Source: Flaveria trinervia
Lineage: Eukaryota > Streptophyta > Magnoliopsida > Asterales > Asteraceae
DNA: 64,000 bases
Direction: 5' to 3'
NCBI GenBank assembly: GCA_025506515.1
Contig: CM046442.1
Coordinates: 63,001,340 to 63,065,339 of the forward strand
Of the stretch, positions 44,954-56,339 are shown piece after piece (the stretch's first letter is position 1; every line of letters begins with the position of its first letter). The notes under the pieces are model-generated. The model was not told the DNA's origin and did no database searches. It was given only the letters and a program-made list of their open reading frames with translations. A program made the position numbers and the translations under genes.

Positions 44954-47436
44954 ATGACCACTCCCTCCAATGATCCTCACAATACTGGTTCCTCAACCAA
45001 GCCACCTATGCTGGTTAGGAATGAGTATAACATATGGCAAAGACGTATGCTCCATCACCTGTCTGTTAACAGCGCAGGGTGTTGGACATCAGTGGTACAT
45101 GGTCCACACAAGCCTATGGTGAATAACCCGGAAACCAATCAAATGGTTCCGAAGAGGAGGGAGCAATACTCAGATGAGGATAAGAAGTTGCTTGAGATTG
45201 ATGCAAAAGCCCATGGAATTCTGGCCATGGCATTGCCCAATGAAATCTATTCTGGGCTAATGCATCATGAAACTGCCCATGACCTCTGGATTGCTTTGAA
45301 AGAACAATTTGGAGGAACAGATGAGGTCTTGGCAAATAATAGAGAAATTCTTGCCCAACAATATGAGACATTCTCTCATAGAAAGGGTGAGACACTGACT
45401 CAACAATATGAGCGGTTTTCTTGTTTGATCTCTGAACTAAAAATGGTCAAACTTGAATACACCAATATTCAGATGAATAACAGATTTCTCAGATCACTGC
45501 CTGAGAGATGGGACACATATACTATTGTCCTACGCTCCAGTGCAAGTTTGGACAAACTATCTCTCACCCAACTCCATGGGAAATTGCTCACTTTTGAGAG
45601 AGAGATAGAACAGAAGAGAAAGCTGTCTTCATCTGGAAAGCTCACTGAAGACTTTATACAAGGCAACACTGCTTGGTGGGTCATGAGTCAGAATATGCTT
45701 CATCTGAATGCCAGTATGATGAGCATATTAATTTCTCTTCAAGCACTTCTGATTCTGCATTTGTAAGTGTTGATGGTCAGTTTACTGGGTGTAATAATGA
45801 CAATCTATGTTTCATTATGGATGATCTCAAGGGGATTGCTGATGATGACTTAGAAGAGATGGATATTTTGAGCCAAATGGCCTTGATAAATATCAGATCT
45901 CAGAAGTTCTACAAAAGAACTGGAAGAAAATTCCCAGGACTCTCTGGCAAAACCAAAGTTGGTTTTGACAAGAGCAAGTTGAGGTGTCACAAATGCCAAC
46001 GGCTTGGACACTTTGCAAGAGAGTGTAGATCAACTGGATCTAACTCTACTGCACCCTTTGTGACTTTTCCTGGCAATAGTCAACAAACAGAGGGCAACAT
46101 CCTGTCACATCTAGTCATCATCCTCAACAACAATCTCCGGCATATTTTGTTCCTCAGGGTCAAATGCCATATCAGTACCCTGTTATTACATGCCACAGTC
46201 AATCAAGTTCAAGTTCCTATGACACCACAACCTCATGCATTACCAGAACCTCAGCCTTCCCTATCTCATCAACAACCTCAATCTCAACAACACAGCTTCT
46301 TCACCCCAGGAGTTGTTGACTGGAGCAGTTTACCAGATGACTTGTCTGGTCATGATCAACTGTTCTCAGGTGCTGGTCAACATGGTGGTGACAGTCCCTT
46401 TGGGAATCTAGCTCTTATGGCTTTGGAGTCTGCTGATACTTCATCTCCAATGCCTCTACACCTCAGGTATCACAGGTATCCTCTGAGGCAAAAGCCAAAT
46501 TATGTTCTGAACAATGCATAGCAGCATTTGCTTCCATTAGAGAAGCAAATGTAGCTTTAATTAATAAGAACATTGAGCTAGAACAAATAATTTCCAAAAA
46601 CAAAGCTGAGTTTGAGTTTGTGCTCAAAGATAAAAATGATGAGGTTTATAAACTGAATTGCAAATAATTGATGAAGGCTAGAGAAGATGTACTTCTAGAG
46701 AAGTACAAAGATCTCAAAGAAACCCTTGCAGTTACCCAGGTCGAGTGTGATAGATGGGTACAATCATGCAAAGGTTTTGAAATGCTTCTTAGTAAGCAAT
46801 CTGCTTCAAATGTGAAGTTTGGAATTGGTTACAATCACACTGCTCCACCTACAGATTTTACCCCAAGAGCAGAGGTAGAATCTGATGGTGAGAGTGATAA
46901 CCAATCCATCACATCATGTGATCTACCTTCTGATACAGCACAATCAGAAGTAGCAGTCAGCATCAAGCCTCTTTGAACCTATCAGCTGATGTTGATGGTC
47001 CAAATGCTGACATTCACATGATCAATAAGTTGATCAACTCAGGAGTTAATCCTGAAGGTCCTGAAAGGACTGGAGAGCAGGATTTACACCTGAAGTTCAA
47101 ACTTCAACTGCTGTCAGTACTGAAGAGAAGAAAACTGGCAGTAGAAAGAGTTTGAAGACTACTAAAGAGGTTGTCAAGAAAGCAACCAATGCTTCCAAAG
47201 CATTGAAGAACAAGTCTTCTGTTGCTTCACCATCTTTAGTTGATGATCAACCTAAGATGAAGAAGAAACCATGTGAAGTATGTGGTTTGTTCAATCATCT
47301 TACAGATGATTGTTGGTACAAAAGAGGTTCCAAACTCAAACAAAAAGAAGAAATTAATGAGAAAATGGTAAAAATGAAAACTGAGTTTGAGACCACATTT
47401 GTATCAGCAACATCAAATCCTGTAACCTTAAGTCCT
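44954..47436 (+). pseudogene. Element E3 Gag with two zinc knuckles
   Basis: The ATG at 44954 (MTTPSNDPHNTGSS) follows the leader. The first 250 residues form a copia capsid domain (YNIWQRRMLHHLS, IYSGLMHHETAHDLWIAL, RFLRSLPERWDTY, LTQLHGKLLTFERE). A frame change near 45680 leads to the CCHC knuckle CHKCQRLGHFAREC (45985-46026), a Gln/Pro/Ser-rich region, coiled coil (46550-46760), a Ser-rich tail and a second knuckle CEVCGLFNHLTDDC (47272-47313). The frame breaks near 45680, 46490, 46670, 46970 and 47160 are small indels relative to E1. Two knuckles far apart in one Gag are unusual. Confidence 0.85.
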
Positions 47437-49240
47437 TAAAGAAATCCAAAAAGGAAGGAGTTAAACAGGTGACAGCTGAGGGTGCTCAAAAGAAGAAGGT
47501 GCAACATAGGACCTTATCTAACTCCACTAGCAATGTGTCTGATGAGCTGAAAGCTTTATCACAAAATCAGACACAGCTGGTGATGATGGTACAACATCTG
47601 TTGGGTAGAGTTAACCAACTAGATTCTCCTATGTTGAAACCACAGAAAAGGAGGTCTAAGCCAAAGGACTCCTCTTCTACACCATCTTCTTCTTCTCAGG
47701 CTGTTGTTACAAATAAACATGTTAGTTTACCATCTATTGATGAGACCAGGCCCAAAACAAAAAGGTTTGGGTCTCTAAAACTAACTGATTGTTTATTATT
47801 GCAGGGTTCTTCAACATGCCAAAGTAGCATCTGGTATGTAGACAGTGGGGGATCTATGCACATGACTGGGAACATCTCTCTTCTTCATGACTACTCTCAA
47901 GGAAAGAAGGGATTTGTCTCTTTTGGCAATGATGCTAGGGGTTACATCATCGGTAAGGGCTTTGTCTCCAATGGAGAAATCAAATTTGATGATGTTAATC
48001 ATGTGGAAAATCTCAAGTACAACCTCTTGAGTGTCAGTCAAATGTGTGATAAAGGCCATGTTGCCCTTTTCACAAGTCAAAACTGTAGGATTCTGTCATC
48101 CAAAGTTTTGCACTTGATTGACAAGGTGTTGGATGATCACACTCTCCTGAAAGCCAACAGGACAGGAAGAGTGTATGCCTTAGATCTCTCTAAGAAGATA
48201 GATCTCAAAGGCAATCCTTGCCTATTTTCCAAAGCCTCTTTTCAAGAATCTAAACTGTGGCACAGGAGGCTTGGTCATGTAATCTCAAAAACATGAATCA
48301 GCTTAGCCACAATAGTTTAGTCAGAGGCTTACCAATAAAGGAGTTCCACTGTGATGAAACCTGCACTGCTTGTTTAAAAGGAAAACAGCACAAGTCTCAT
48401 TTCCTCCTATTGAAGTGTCCAAGTCCACTGCCTGCTTGCAATTACTGCATATGGATCTATTTGGTCCTGTGAGAGTAATGAGCATGGCAAAGAAGATACT
48501 GTCTGGTAATTGTGGATGATTACTCCAGATTTGTATGGACTTTCTTTCTACATTCAAAGGATGAGGCTGCTCAGAAGATTATCCACTTTGTGCTGTACAT
48601 TGAGAAGCAGTATCCCTTCCAGTCAAGTGTATTAGGAGTGATAATGGAACTGAGTTCAGAAATCATACACTTGATGACTTCTATCTTTCAAAGGGAATCA
48701 AAAGGCAGTTCAGCATTCCAAGGACTCCAGAACAAAATGGAGTAGTGGAGGAAGAAAACAGGACCCTCATTGAAGCTGCAAGGTCCATGCTGGCTGACTC
48801 AGGTTTGCCATTGACCTTTTGGGCGAAGCTGTCAACACAGCTTGTTATGTGCAAAATAGAGTTTTAGTAAATCAGAGGTTGATGAAGACTCCATATGAAG
48901 TTCTCCATCATTTGGCTCCTCTGATTTCATTTTTCAAAGCATTTGGGTGTCCCTGTTTTATCTCAACACAAAGGATCAACTCCACAAATTTGATCCTAAG
49001 GTGGATGCAGGATACTTTGTTGGTTATTCATCTACTTGCAAGGCATACAGAGTCTTCAACTGCAGAACAAAGATGGTTGAAGAAACTCTACATGTTAAGT
49101 TAATGAATCTCCAAAGGACAAGATTCCACAAAGTCCTGTGGAGTTATTTGATTTGGACATACTGCAATATGTTCCTTATCAAACTCCTGCTGTTGCTCCT
49201 GTCAACAGTTCCACACTGGTGGTACTGCTGATGATGATGA
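47437..49240 (+). pseudogene. Element E3 protease-integrase and linker
   Basis: Protease motif: WYVDSGGSMHMTG, DSG at 47841-47849. The pre-integrase zinc domain has LWHRRLGHV (about 48257) and, after a one-base loss, CTACLKGKQHK (about 48363). Integrase core: HMDLFGPV is partly frame-shifted (about 48450), VDDYSRFVWTFFLHSKDEAA is open (48512), the RSDNGTEF acid is in a shifted frame (about 48633) and EQNGVVE is at about 48730. The C-terminal fold (FGCPCF, AGYFVGYSSTCKAYRVFN) lies in 48819-49103. The breaks are single-base losses, mostly in short homopolymers. Confidence 0.85.
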
Positions 49241-51107
49241 TGATTGCAGTACTCACCTCTTCAGGTTTAGTGATCAGCTGCCTGACTCAGCTAGACCTGA
49301 TGTTCCTGTAGCGCCAGTAGCACCATCCACAACAAATGCTGATGAGATTTCTTCGAATTCAACTTCCTTTGAATTACCATCCACTGATTGGTTTCAAGGA
49401 AATGATTCACCATCACCATCTGTTGCTGCTGAACGGCTACAAACACTTGCACAGATCTCATTGTGTATCAAGATCTGAAGAATCACCCTATGTCTCAAAT
49501 CATTGGTGATATCACTGCTGGAGTATCAACAAGAAGTCAATTGTCAAATTTCTGCTTCTATGCTCTCTTCATCAGTCAGCAAGAGCCAAAGAATTATCAC
49601 ATTGCTTTAAAGGACAATGGATGGGTTGATGCCATGCAGCTTGAGCTTCTTCAGTTCAAGAAACAGCAAGTGTGGGAACTGGTTCCTCTACCTCCAGGTA
49701 AGTGTGCAATAGGCACTAAATGGGTGTTTAGGAACAAAACTGATGAAAATGGGCTTATTGTTAAGAACAAGGCCAGACTGGTTGTTCAGGGGTTTGCACA
49801 AGAAGAAGGTATTGATTATGATGAAACCTTTGCCCCTGTAGCCAGACTGGAAGCAATTCGATTGTTTTTAGCTTATGCTGCTTATCAAAACCTTAAAGTC
49901 TTTCAAATGGATGTCAAAAGTGCATTTTTGTATGGAAAAGTTAAAGAAGAGGTTATGTATGTCAACCTCCAGGCTTTGAGGACAATAAACATCCTAATTG
50001 GGTGTATAAGCTTGATAAAGCTCTTTATGGGTTAAAACAAGCTCCCAGAGCCTGGTATGAGACATTATCAAACTTTCTTCTGGAAAACAATTTCACTAGA
50101 GGCTCCATAGACAAGACTTTATTCATTAAGAAAGCTGGGCAGCATAATCTACTTGTTCAAATTTATGTAGATGATATCATTTTTGCATCCTCTGATCCAA
50201 AGTTGTGTGATGCCTTTACAAAGTTGATGCAACAGAAGTTTGAAATGAGTGCCATGGGAGAATTACAGTTCTTTCTGGGGTTGCAAATCAAACAAAAGGC
50301 TGATGGAATTTTTATTCATCAGTCCAAATATACAAAAGATCTTTTGCAAAAGTTTGATTTACAAAACTGTAAGCCCTGTTCTACTCCCATGAGCAGCACC
50401 ACACAACTGGACTCAGATCAGAAAGGTAAAGTGGTTGATGAAACACTTTACAGATGTATGATTGGGTCCTTGATGTATTTAACAGCTTCTAGACCAGATA
50501 TTATGTTTGCTACATGTGTTTGTGCTAGATTTCAGGCTGCACCTAAAGAGTCTCATCTGATTGCAGTCAAGAGGATCTTTAGATATCTGCAAGGCACTCC
50601 ATCTCTAGGTTTATGGTATTCTACCGGACATTCTGGTAAATTAGTTGCTTTTTCTGACAGTGACTATGCAGGGTGTAAGTTGACCAGGAAATCAACTTCT
50701 GGTGGATGTCAATTCCTAGGCAACTGCTTGATTTCTTGGCAGAGCAAGAAACAGACCTCAGTTGCTACATCCACTGCTGAAGCAGAGTACATTGCTGCTG
50801 CAAGCTGTACATCTCAGGTACTCTGGCTTCAAAACCAACTTTTGGATTATGGCATTACAGAGACTAAGACTCCATTGTTAATGGATAGTGCTTCAGCTCT
50901 TTGCATTGTCAAAAATCCAGTCCAGCACTCTAGGACCAAACATATAGAGATCAGACATCATTTTATAAGGGATTGTTTTGAAAAAGGTCTGATTGATCCT
51001 AAGTTTGTGCCTAGTGCTGATGAGCTTGCAGACATTTTTACTAAGCCTTTGGATAGTTCAACTTTCCAAAACTGGTGTTAAGGCTTGGTATGCTGCAGCT
51101 AGAATAG
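49241..51107 (+). pseudogene. Element E3 reverse transcriptase-RNase H
   Basis: The stretch 49463-50035 carries the linker SQIIGDITAG and the RT N-terminal half (GTKWVFRNK, KARLVVQGFAQEEGIDYDETF, FQMDVKSAFLYGK). After one frame change, 50002-51081 is a continuous 359-residue segment with YGLKQAPRAWYE, the catalytic YVDD at 50164-50175, and RNase H with SDSDYAGCK, TAEAEYIAAASC, MDSASALCIVKNP and SADELADIFTKPL. The normal end is LRLGMLQLE with a stop at 51105-51107; a one-base loss near 51072 ends the frame early. All catalytic residues are present. Confidence 0.92.
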
Positions 51108-51790
51108 GTGACAACTACTGATGATCTTAGTAATTCATACTGATGATCATGAGTACCTATGTCACATATAAGTACTGATGAGCTCTTTTAACCTCAGTAG
51201 TTTTTATAACTACTGAAGGCTAAATGTCTCACAAGTACTGAAGTACTTCATCTGTTCTAAACTACTGATGTAGTTACAACTACTGATGCAGTACAACTAC
51301 TGCAATCAGTAAAAACAGATAAGTACTGATGTCCTATGAAACAACTGAAATCAGCCATAAAGACTGATGAATGTGTTGAGGACAGTTTGAAACAGCTGAA
51401 AAGCTAAGAATTGACGAAAACAGCTGAAGAGAACTTTCTCTTCAGTCGTTTGTACAACTGCTGTTTCATTTTAAACAACTGAAGCAAAACCACGTCTTCA
51501 GTAGTTTTTATAACTACTGATGACTAATACCAAGTCTTCAGTTGTTACAACAGCTGATGACAAAACCACTGTCTTCAGTAGTTTCATAACTACTGATGAC
51601 AAACACCATGTCCTCAGTTGTTTCAATCATCTGAAGTCAAAACCACGGTCTTCAGTAGTTTTCTAAACTACTGATGCCTAACACCACGACTTCAGCTGTT
51701 TCAACGTCTGAAAGGATAATACCATGTCAACGGTCGTTTAAAACTACTGATGACTAACACCACATCCTTCAGTCGTTTCCTACCGTACCC
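51108..51790 (+). promoter_or_regulatory. E3 spacer with inverted-repeat array
   Basis: 51485-51780 consists of about eight units of 37-41 bp, each with CTTCAGTAGTTT or a variant followed by AACTACTGATGAC or a variant, then an ACACCA/ACCACG joint. Arms of one unit can pair with each other (CAGTAGTT with AACTACTG). 51108-51484 holds looser copies, including CTACTGATG pairs. No coding frame is visible. Confidence 0.7.
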
Positions 51791-51798
51791 TATAAATA
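51791..51798 (+). promoter_or_regulatory. Internal TATA box before E3 extra gene
   Basis: TATAAATA in ACCCTATAAATACC lies 71 bp before the ATG at 51870. It sits directly after the inverted-repeat array, just as the LTR TATA box sits below the repeat-rich U3. Confidence 0.58.
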
Positions 51799-51869
51799 CC
51801 CCTAACCTGAGCTCTCATGCTTCATCTTCTTCAAACCTAACGTTCCTCTCCAAAACTTTCTTCTTCTCC

Positions 51870-54800
51870 ATGGCGTCTATGCAAATTAAACCGCGACACA
51901 ACTGTGTTGCCTACCTCACAAAATCGCCGATCTGGACTAAGTTCGATACTGCTATCGATCTTATGGTTCAGTCCCAATACAACAAGGCATTCCTTCTGAA
52001 CCCCGTCTTACATGCCGAATCCTTGAACCAATTTTGGATGAACGTTACTGTTACAACTGAGGAGAGCAACACACCATCCCTCCGGTCAGTCGTCAACAAC
52101 AAAGAAGTAGTCATTACTCCTGCAACAATCCGTAAAATTCTTCAACTGAGTGATGCTACTTCTCCTGCTGGATATCCGAAGGGCACCATAGATCTATCAT
52201 TTGCTCAGCATGGATATCAAGGTGATCTCAGTGCCACCACCATCATGAAGAAACACTTTAATGACGCTGAGCGCCTGATTTTTCACATGGTCAATGTATG
52301 TTTGGCCCCTAAGACGTCGTCTTGGGATCAAATGTCCACCAAATGGCAGCAGGTAATGTATTCTATCCTTGAGCAACAACCACTAAACTTTTCAGAATAA
52401 TATTTTCAGAGCTCAAAGATATGGCTCAAAAACTAACTGCCAACCGTTGGATACTTATCCACGGTTCATAATGGCCATTATAAGACCAGCTTAATGCTGA
52501 GGGACTTGTTGGCTTGGGAGTCCCTGCTACGGCTGTTCTGCCAGAAGTATACTCCCGGCACAACTCTGACCGGACACTCAAACTGGCTGCCAAGCTGCGA
52601 AAACCCACGCAGCTGGAACCCACAGCCACCACCTCCAAATCCAATGTCCCCACCAAACCACCAAAAAGAAACCCAAAATGGCTACTCAGGGAATTGAGTC
52701 CCCTGAGGATGCCCCTGCAACACAAACGCAGGATATATCCACTAGTCCAAACCCCCTAGTGGATACAATGACTCCTCCAGCCACAGCCGCTCAGGCTTCC
52801 TCTCAACAGGAGCCTGCAGCAACCAAGGGGCACCTACTTATCTGGGATCTTACTCACTTGAGGAGATTGCCATTGAAGAGCACCATCCACCCCAGGTGCA
52901 CACTGCTTCTAACCCCTACCCCAAACAACCGCCCCTCACAGCCCAACTTTAATAGTTGCACAAGTGCTGACTCAATTGCACTCCTCACCCCCTCCCCAGA
53001 AACCACTTACTACTGGGAATACCTCTACAATTGAGGGGGAGGAACACAGTGCACTGAGAACCCACAGCACAGGGGTTTCCCAATTCTATCTCCTGGTGTA
53101 GACAAGGAGCTTAGAATATCTAGTGAGGCTGCCACCTCCTCTGACTCAGCACATGACCAGAGTGAGGCTGGTAACATTGCTAAGACCTCCCTAGAGGCAA
53201 CAGCTGATGATGGACATTGTCCTGAGGCTGGAAGTCCCCAGTACCAAGCACAAGGGGCACATGCACCAACTGGTCTACACCCAGTGCATGTAATCCTGCT
53301 CTAAGCAGGAGGTCAGGTGATTCAGTATCAACTGATGATGACCTGAGCTTCTTCTATGATGTAGTTGCTCAAAACACCATTCTAGAGGATGAGGTTAGCA
53401 GACTCAAAGAGCTGCTGGCCAAGATGTCTCAGGATGCAAGTCCATCTGCCACCATCATACACCCACAGATGGCACCTTCCTTGAAGGTTTCCCAAACAGA
53501 GCCACCCCAAAATCAACCACCTGCCTCTGCTTCAGGCCCTACTTCTCAGGAACAGAACCCTCCTGAGCAAATAGGTGCTGTACTCCAAAATTCCCTTCCT
53601 CTCATCACCCCATAATCACTGATATAGTGATCAAAGCCCTTGATGAGAGGCTTTCCTCCACATTACAGCCCTTGGTTGATGCTGCTGTCCAAAAGACTCT
53701 TTCTGCGGTACAACCCCTTCCTCCAATGCAACCAAAAAGGGGGAGAGTACTGCAGTGAAAGAAAGGAAGAGGAAAAGATCCGAGGAAAAGGAAGAGAAGC
53801 AAGTCCAAGAGGAGGAAAAAGAAAAGCAACCTCTGCTCACGTACAAGCGAAAGAGAAGTGCTGATGATCACACTGCTGAAGACAAATCCTTGGAGGAGCT
53901 GGTCAAAGAAGCTGACACCCACACCAGCCGCTCCATGGATAAAATAATTGAACAACTCTTCAGGCAGGGGTTTGACACAGCCACACTGGATAGTGAGATC
54001 AGAAGGTTAGAAGTACAAGAGATACAAACCGATGGGCAGGGTATGATGCTCTTGAGAAAGAGAGGTTGGAAATAATGATCCGCTTTATTGCAAAATACTT
54101 GGGAAGATCATTAATGGAGATCCGCGCATGGACCAGGGACAGCATTCTGGCTATAGCCACCAGAATCTGTCTGTCTGAGCAATTCAACAAAGGGATTATT
54201 GTGGAAGCCCTTGATGAGGCTGGGGCTGGTAAAAGGTTAGAGATGGCTAAACTCACAAAGGCGAAGCTAACTACAAGGATGCTAGATCAACCTTCCCTTC
54301 CACCCACTCAAACAGATCCTATCCCTCAAATCTCCCAACCAACCTCTAAGCCAAAATCCAAACATCCTCATTCTTCAAAACCAATTCCTTCACCAACCCA
54401 ACCATCATCCAGTGATGTACCCGAAGAGGAGAAGGGTGCTGAGGATGGAAGAAGAAGAAGAAGAGGATGAAGATGATAGTCTGCCACTCTCTGCTGTTCT
54501 GAAGCTACCAAAACCCGAAGTCAACCATGATCACACCTGACTCTCAAAGGGAAATGGTCAGAGTCAAGATAGAAGAAGAAGAACAGCAGAAACAGCACGA
54601 TGAGCAACTGTTGAAGATGGTTGACAAGGAATTTCCTCAGTCATCATCTATTCAAGCCATGAAAGGGCATGCTCAAAGGCTGTACACTCTCAGCACACCT
54701 TTCAGTATCAGAAGGAGAGAGTGAGAGTATGGCCAGACCCCAGGGTGAGTTCTAGAATCCATAAAAGAACTATCCCACACAGATACAACGGCCAAGTACG

Positions 54801-55350
54801 AAAAACAATAGATCTACCATCATGTTGGCCGTTGTAGTCTCCTTGGGAAATCATTGATGAATTCAAGAAAGCTCACCAAGCAAAGAAGACCCTCAAGCTT
54901 ACTAGAAAAAAAGATGATTAAGAAGGGGTTGTTATATAAAAAGCTTGAAGACATCAAAAGAATGAGCTCCAGTTACTCCTTGAAGGCAACCATCCTGATG
55001 AATTGTATATAGGGAGGTAACTACGGTGGAGCTGAAAAATGGCAGGACCATGAAGTACTTATCAGAGTACTATGGTCCAGAGTTCTTCTTCGAAGGAGGA
55101 GCAGAAGAACTCTCTCAGGAGGAACAAGTTGTTCTCCTTGAGGCCTATGTTCGTGAGTCATACAGACTCATTATGGGGAAGTAAATCTCATGAATGGGAT
55201 AACAACTCTGTGTCCAGTTCCCCAAAACAGAGTTCCCATTCATACTCTGCCAAACAAATATTTGAGATTCTTCCCAGGCCGGAGCTTACATGGGTCATCT
55301 TCTCTACTGATCAAGAAGAAAAAAGACCAACATTTTGCCATCAATAAGTG
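51870..55350 (+). pseudogene. E3 extra gene downstream of pol (function unknown)
   Basis: The ATG at 51870 (MASMQIKPRHNCVAYLTKS) is chosen because similarity among E1, E2 and E3 begins there. The N-terminal domain (about 270 residues) shows FDTAIDLMVQSQY, AFLLNP, FWMNVTV, YPKGTIDLSFAQHGYQGDLSA, DAERLIFHMVNVCLAP and SSWDQMSTKWQQ, with a one-base loss at about 52397. A Pro/Thr linker (52514-52800), a Ser/Pro region and a helical part (53340-53620) follow, then Lys/Glu-rich coiled coils (53755-54075; DSEIRRLEVQEI), AKYLGRSLMEIRAWTRDSILAI (54066 on), an acidic stretch, and a C-terminal YYGPEFFFEGGAEELSQEEQ (about 55070). No transmembrane segment is visible. Likely one protein of about 1,100 residues when unbroken. 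Confidence 0.75.
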
Positions 55351-55386
55351 GGAGATAATAAGTTAGAGGTTTTGGCTGCATTGGTT

Positions 55387-55397
55387 CAGGGGGAGTT
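55387..55397 (+). other. Element E3 polypurine tract
   Basis: CAGGGGGAGTT lies immediately before the 3' LTR. Confidence 0.85.
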
Positions 55398-56287
55398 TGT
55401 TGGACCAAAAGAACCAATGAGCCAAGATCAGAAAACCTCTAAGTCCCACACGGTATCACAACAACTGCTGAAAGCCTCATCAGTAGTTTGACAAGTGCTG
55501 AAGACTTCAACAGCGAAGAAGATCAAGTGCTGAAGACCTTAACAGCTGAAGAACCAAAGTGCTGAAGTACAACAGCTGAAGAACACAAGTGCTGAAGCTG
55601 AAAGACCAAAGTACTGAAGTACAACAGCTGAAGAGTTCACAAGTGCTGAAGATCAACAACTGATGTACAAAGTCTGAAGACAAAGACTGAAGACATCAGC
55701 TGATGATATCTACTGAAGTCATCAGCTGATGAAACACCTGAAGGTCAAAGTCTGAAGATCAAGTACTGAAGCCTCAGTAGTTTGTCACAACTGCTGAAGA
55801 GTACTTCTTCAGTAGTTGTGATATCAGTAGTTTTATTTTTATGTTTCAGTAGTTTTGTAAAACGACTGAAGAGCTGTTCTTCAGTCGTTGTAGTTTCAGT
55901 AGTTTTATATTTTGTACTTAACATGCTGATATGTTCTCAGTAGTTGTGAACATTTCAGTAGTTTGTTAAGAATTAGTTATTTTTGTATTGGATCTGCCAG
56001 TTGTCACTTTCCGTGATAACAGCAGTGACTGTTGCACTCTATATAAGGAGTGACAACCTATTGTAATTAAAGGGAGAATGAGTAATGAATGGAATGAATG
56101 ATTGATTGATTAGAAATATTCTACATCTATAAACATTCCTAGAAATCAGAAATACATATTCTCTCCCTATAACCGTATGCGATCTTAATGCTTACAAGTA
56201 TCGATTGCTTGCTACAATTTGTCTAATTTAGTGTATTCCGCTGCTTTGTATTCTGATACATCAAACTTGTGATCACTGATCCTGTCA
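55398..56287 (+). repeat. Element E3 3' LTR
   Basis: This is the 890-bp partner of 43807-44720. TATA is at 56040-56047. It ends GATCCTGTCA and is followed by CCCCTC. Confidence 0.95.
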
Positions 56288-56293
56288 CCCCTC
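56288..56293. other. Target site duplication, right of E3
   Basis: This CCCCTC is identical to 43801-43806. Confidence 0.75.
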
Positions 56294-56339
56294 CAATACT
56301 TAGTAAACACAGATTAGAAACTCTTCCTGGCCTGTGCTG
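56294..56339 (+). pseudogene. E2 extra gene remnant after E3
   Basis: Some 46 bp align by eye (roughly two thirds identical) with the extra-gene 3' region of E3 near 55228-55275 (ATACT, AAACA, GATT, CTTCC and GGCC in the same order). This is the expected continuation of E2 on the far side of the E3 insertion. Confidence 0.5.

Larger units (their letters stand above)
43807..56287 (+). mobile_element. Element E3: nearly complete copia (E family)
   Basis: E3 is a 12.5-kb plus-strand element: 5' LTR 43807-44720, exact primer site, leader, Gag with two zinc knuckles, protease, integrase, RT, RNase H, inverted-repeat array, internal TATA box, extra gene, polypurine tract, 3' LTR 55398-56287, and matching flanks. 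Its LTRs differ almost only in short indels, so it is the youngest-looking E copy here. It is the best reference for the family. Frames are broken by single-base indels, some of which may be sequence errors. Confidence 0.92.
32385..56339 (+). mobile_element. Element E2: copia (E family), interrupted by E3
   Basis: E2 is a plus-strand element with its 5' LTR at 32385-33312, primer site, gag, protease, integrase, RT, RNase H, inverted-repeat array, TATA box and extra gene. Near the end of the extra gene it is interrupted by E3 at 43806. About 50 bp after E3 (56294-56339) still align by eye to the equivalent extra-gene region of E3 (about 55228-55275). Its own 3' LTR is missing. It is more decayed than E3, with many frameshifts and stops. 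Confidence 0.8.

Noticed and set aside
51870..55350. Extra gene as an envelope (env-like) protein
   Set aside because: It has the position of an env-like frame, but no signal peptide, membrane helix or cysteine-rich ectodomain is visible.
32385..56287. E2 and E3 as a true tandem array sharing the LTR at 43807-44720
   Set aside because: CCCCTC flanks E3, E2 breaks off inside its extra gene, and E2-like sequence resumes after E3; nesting explains this better.
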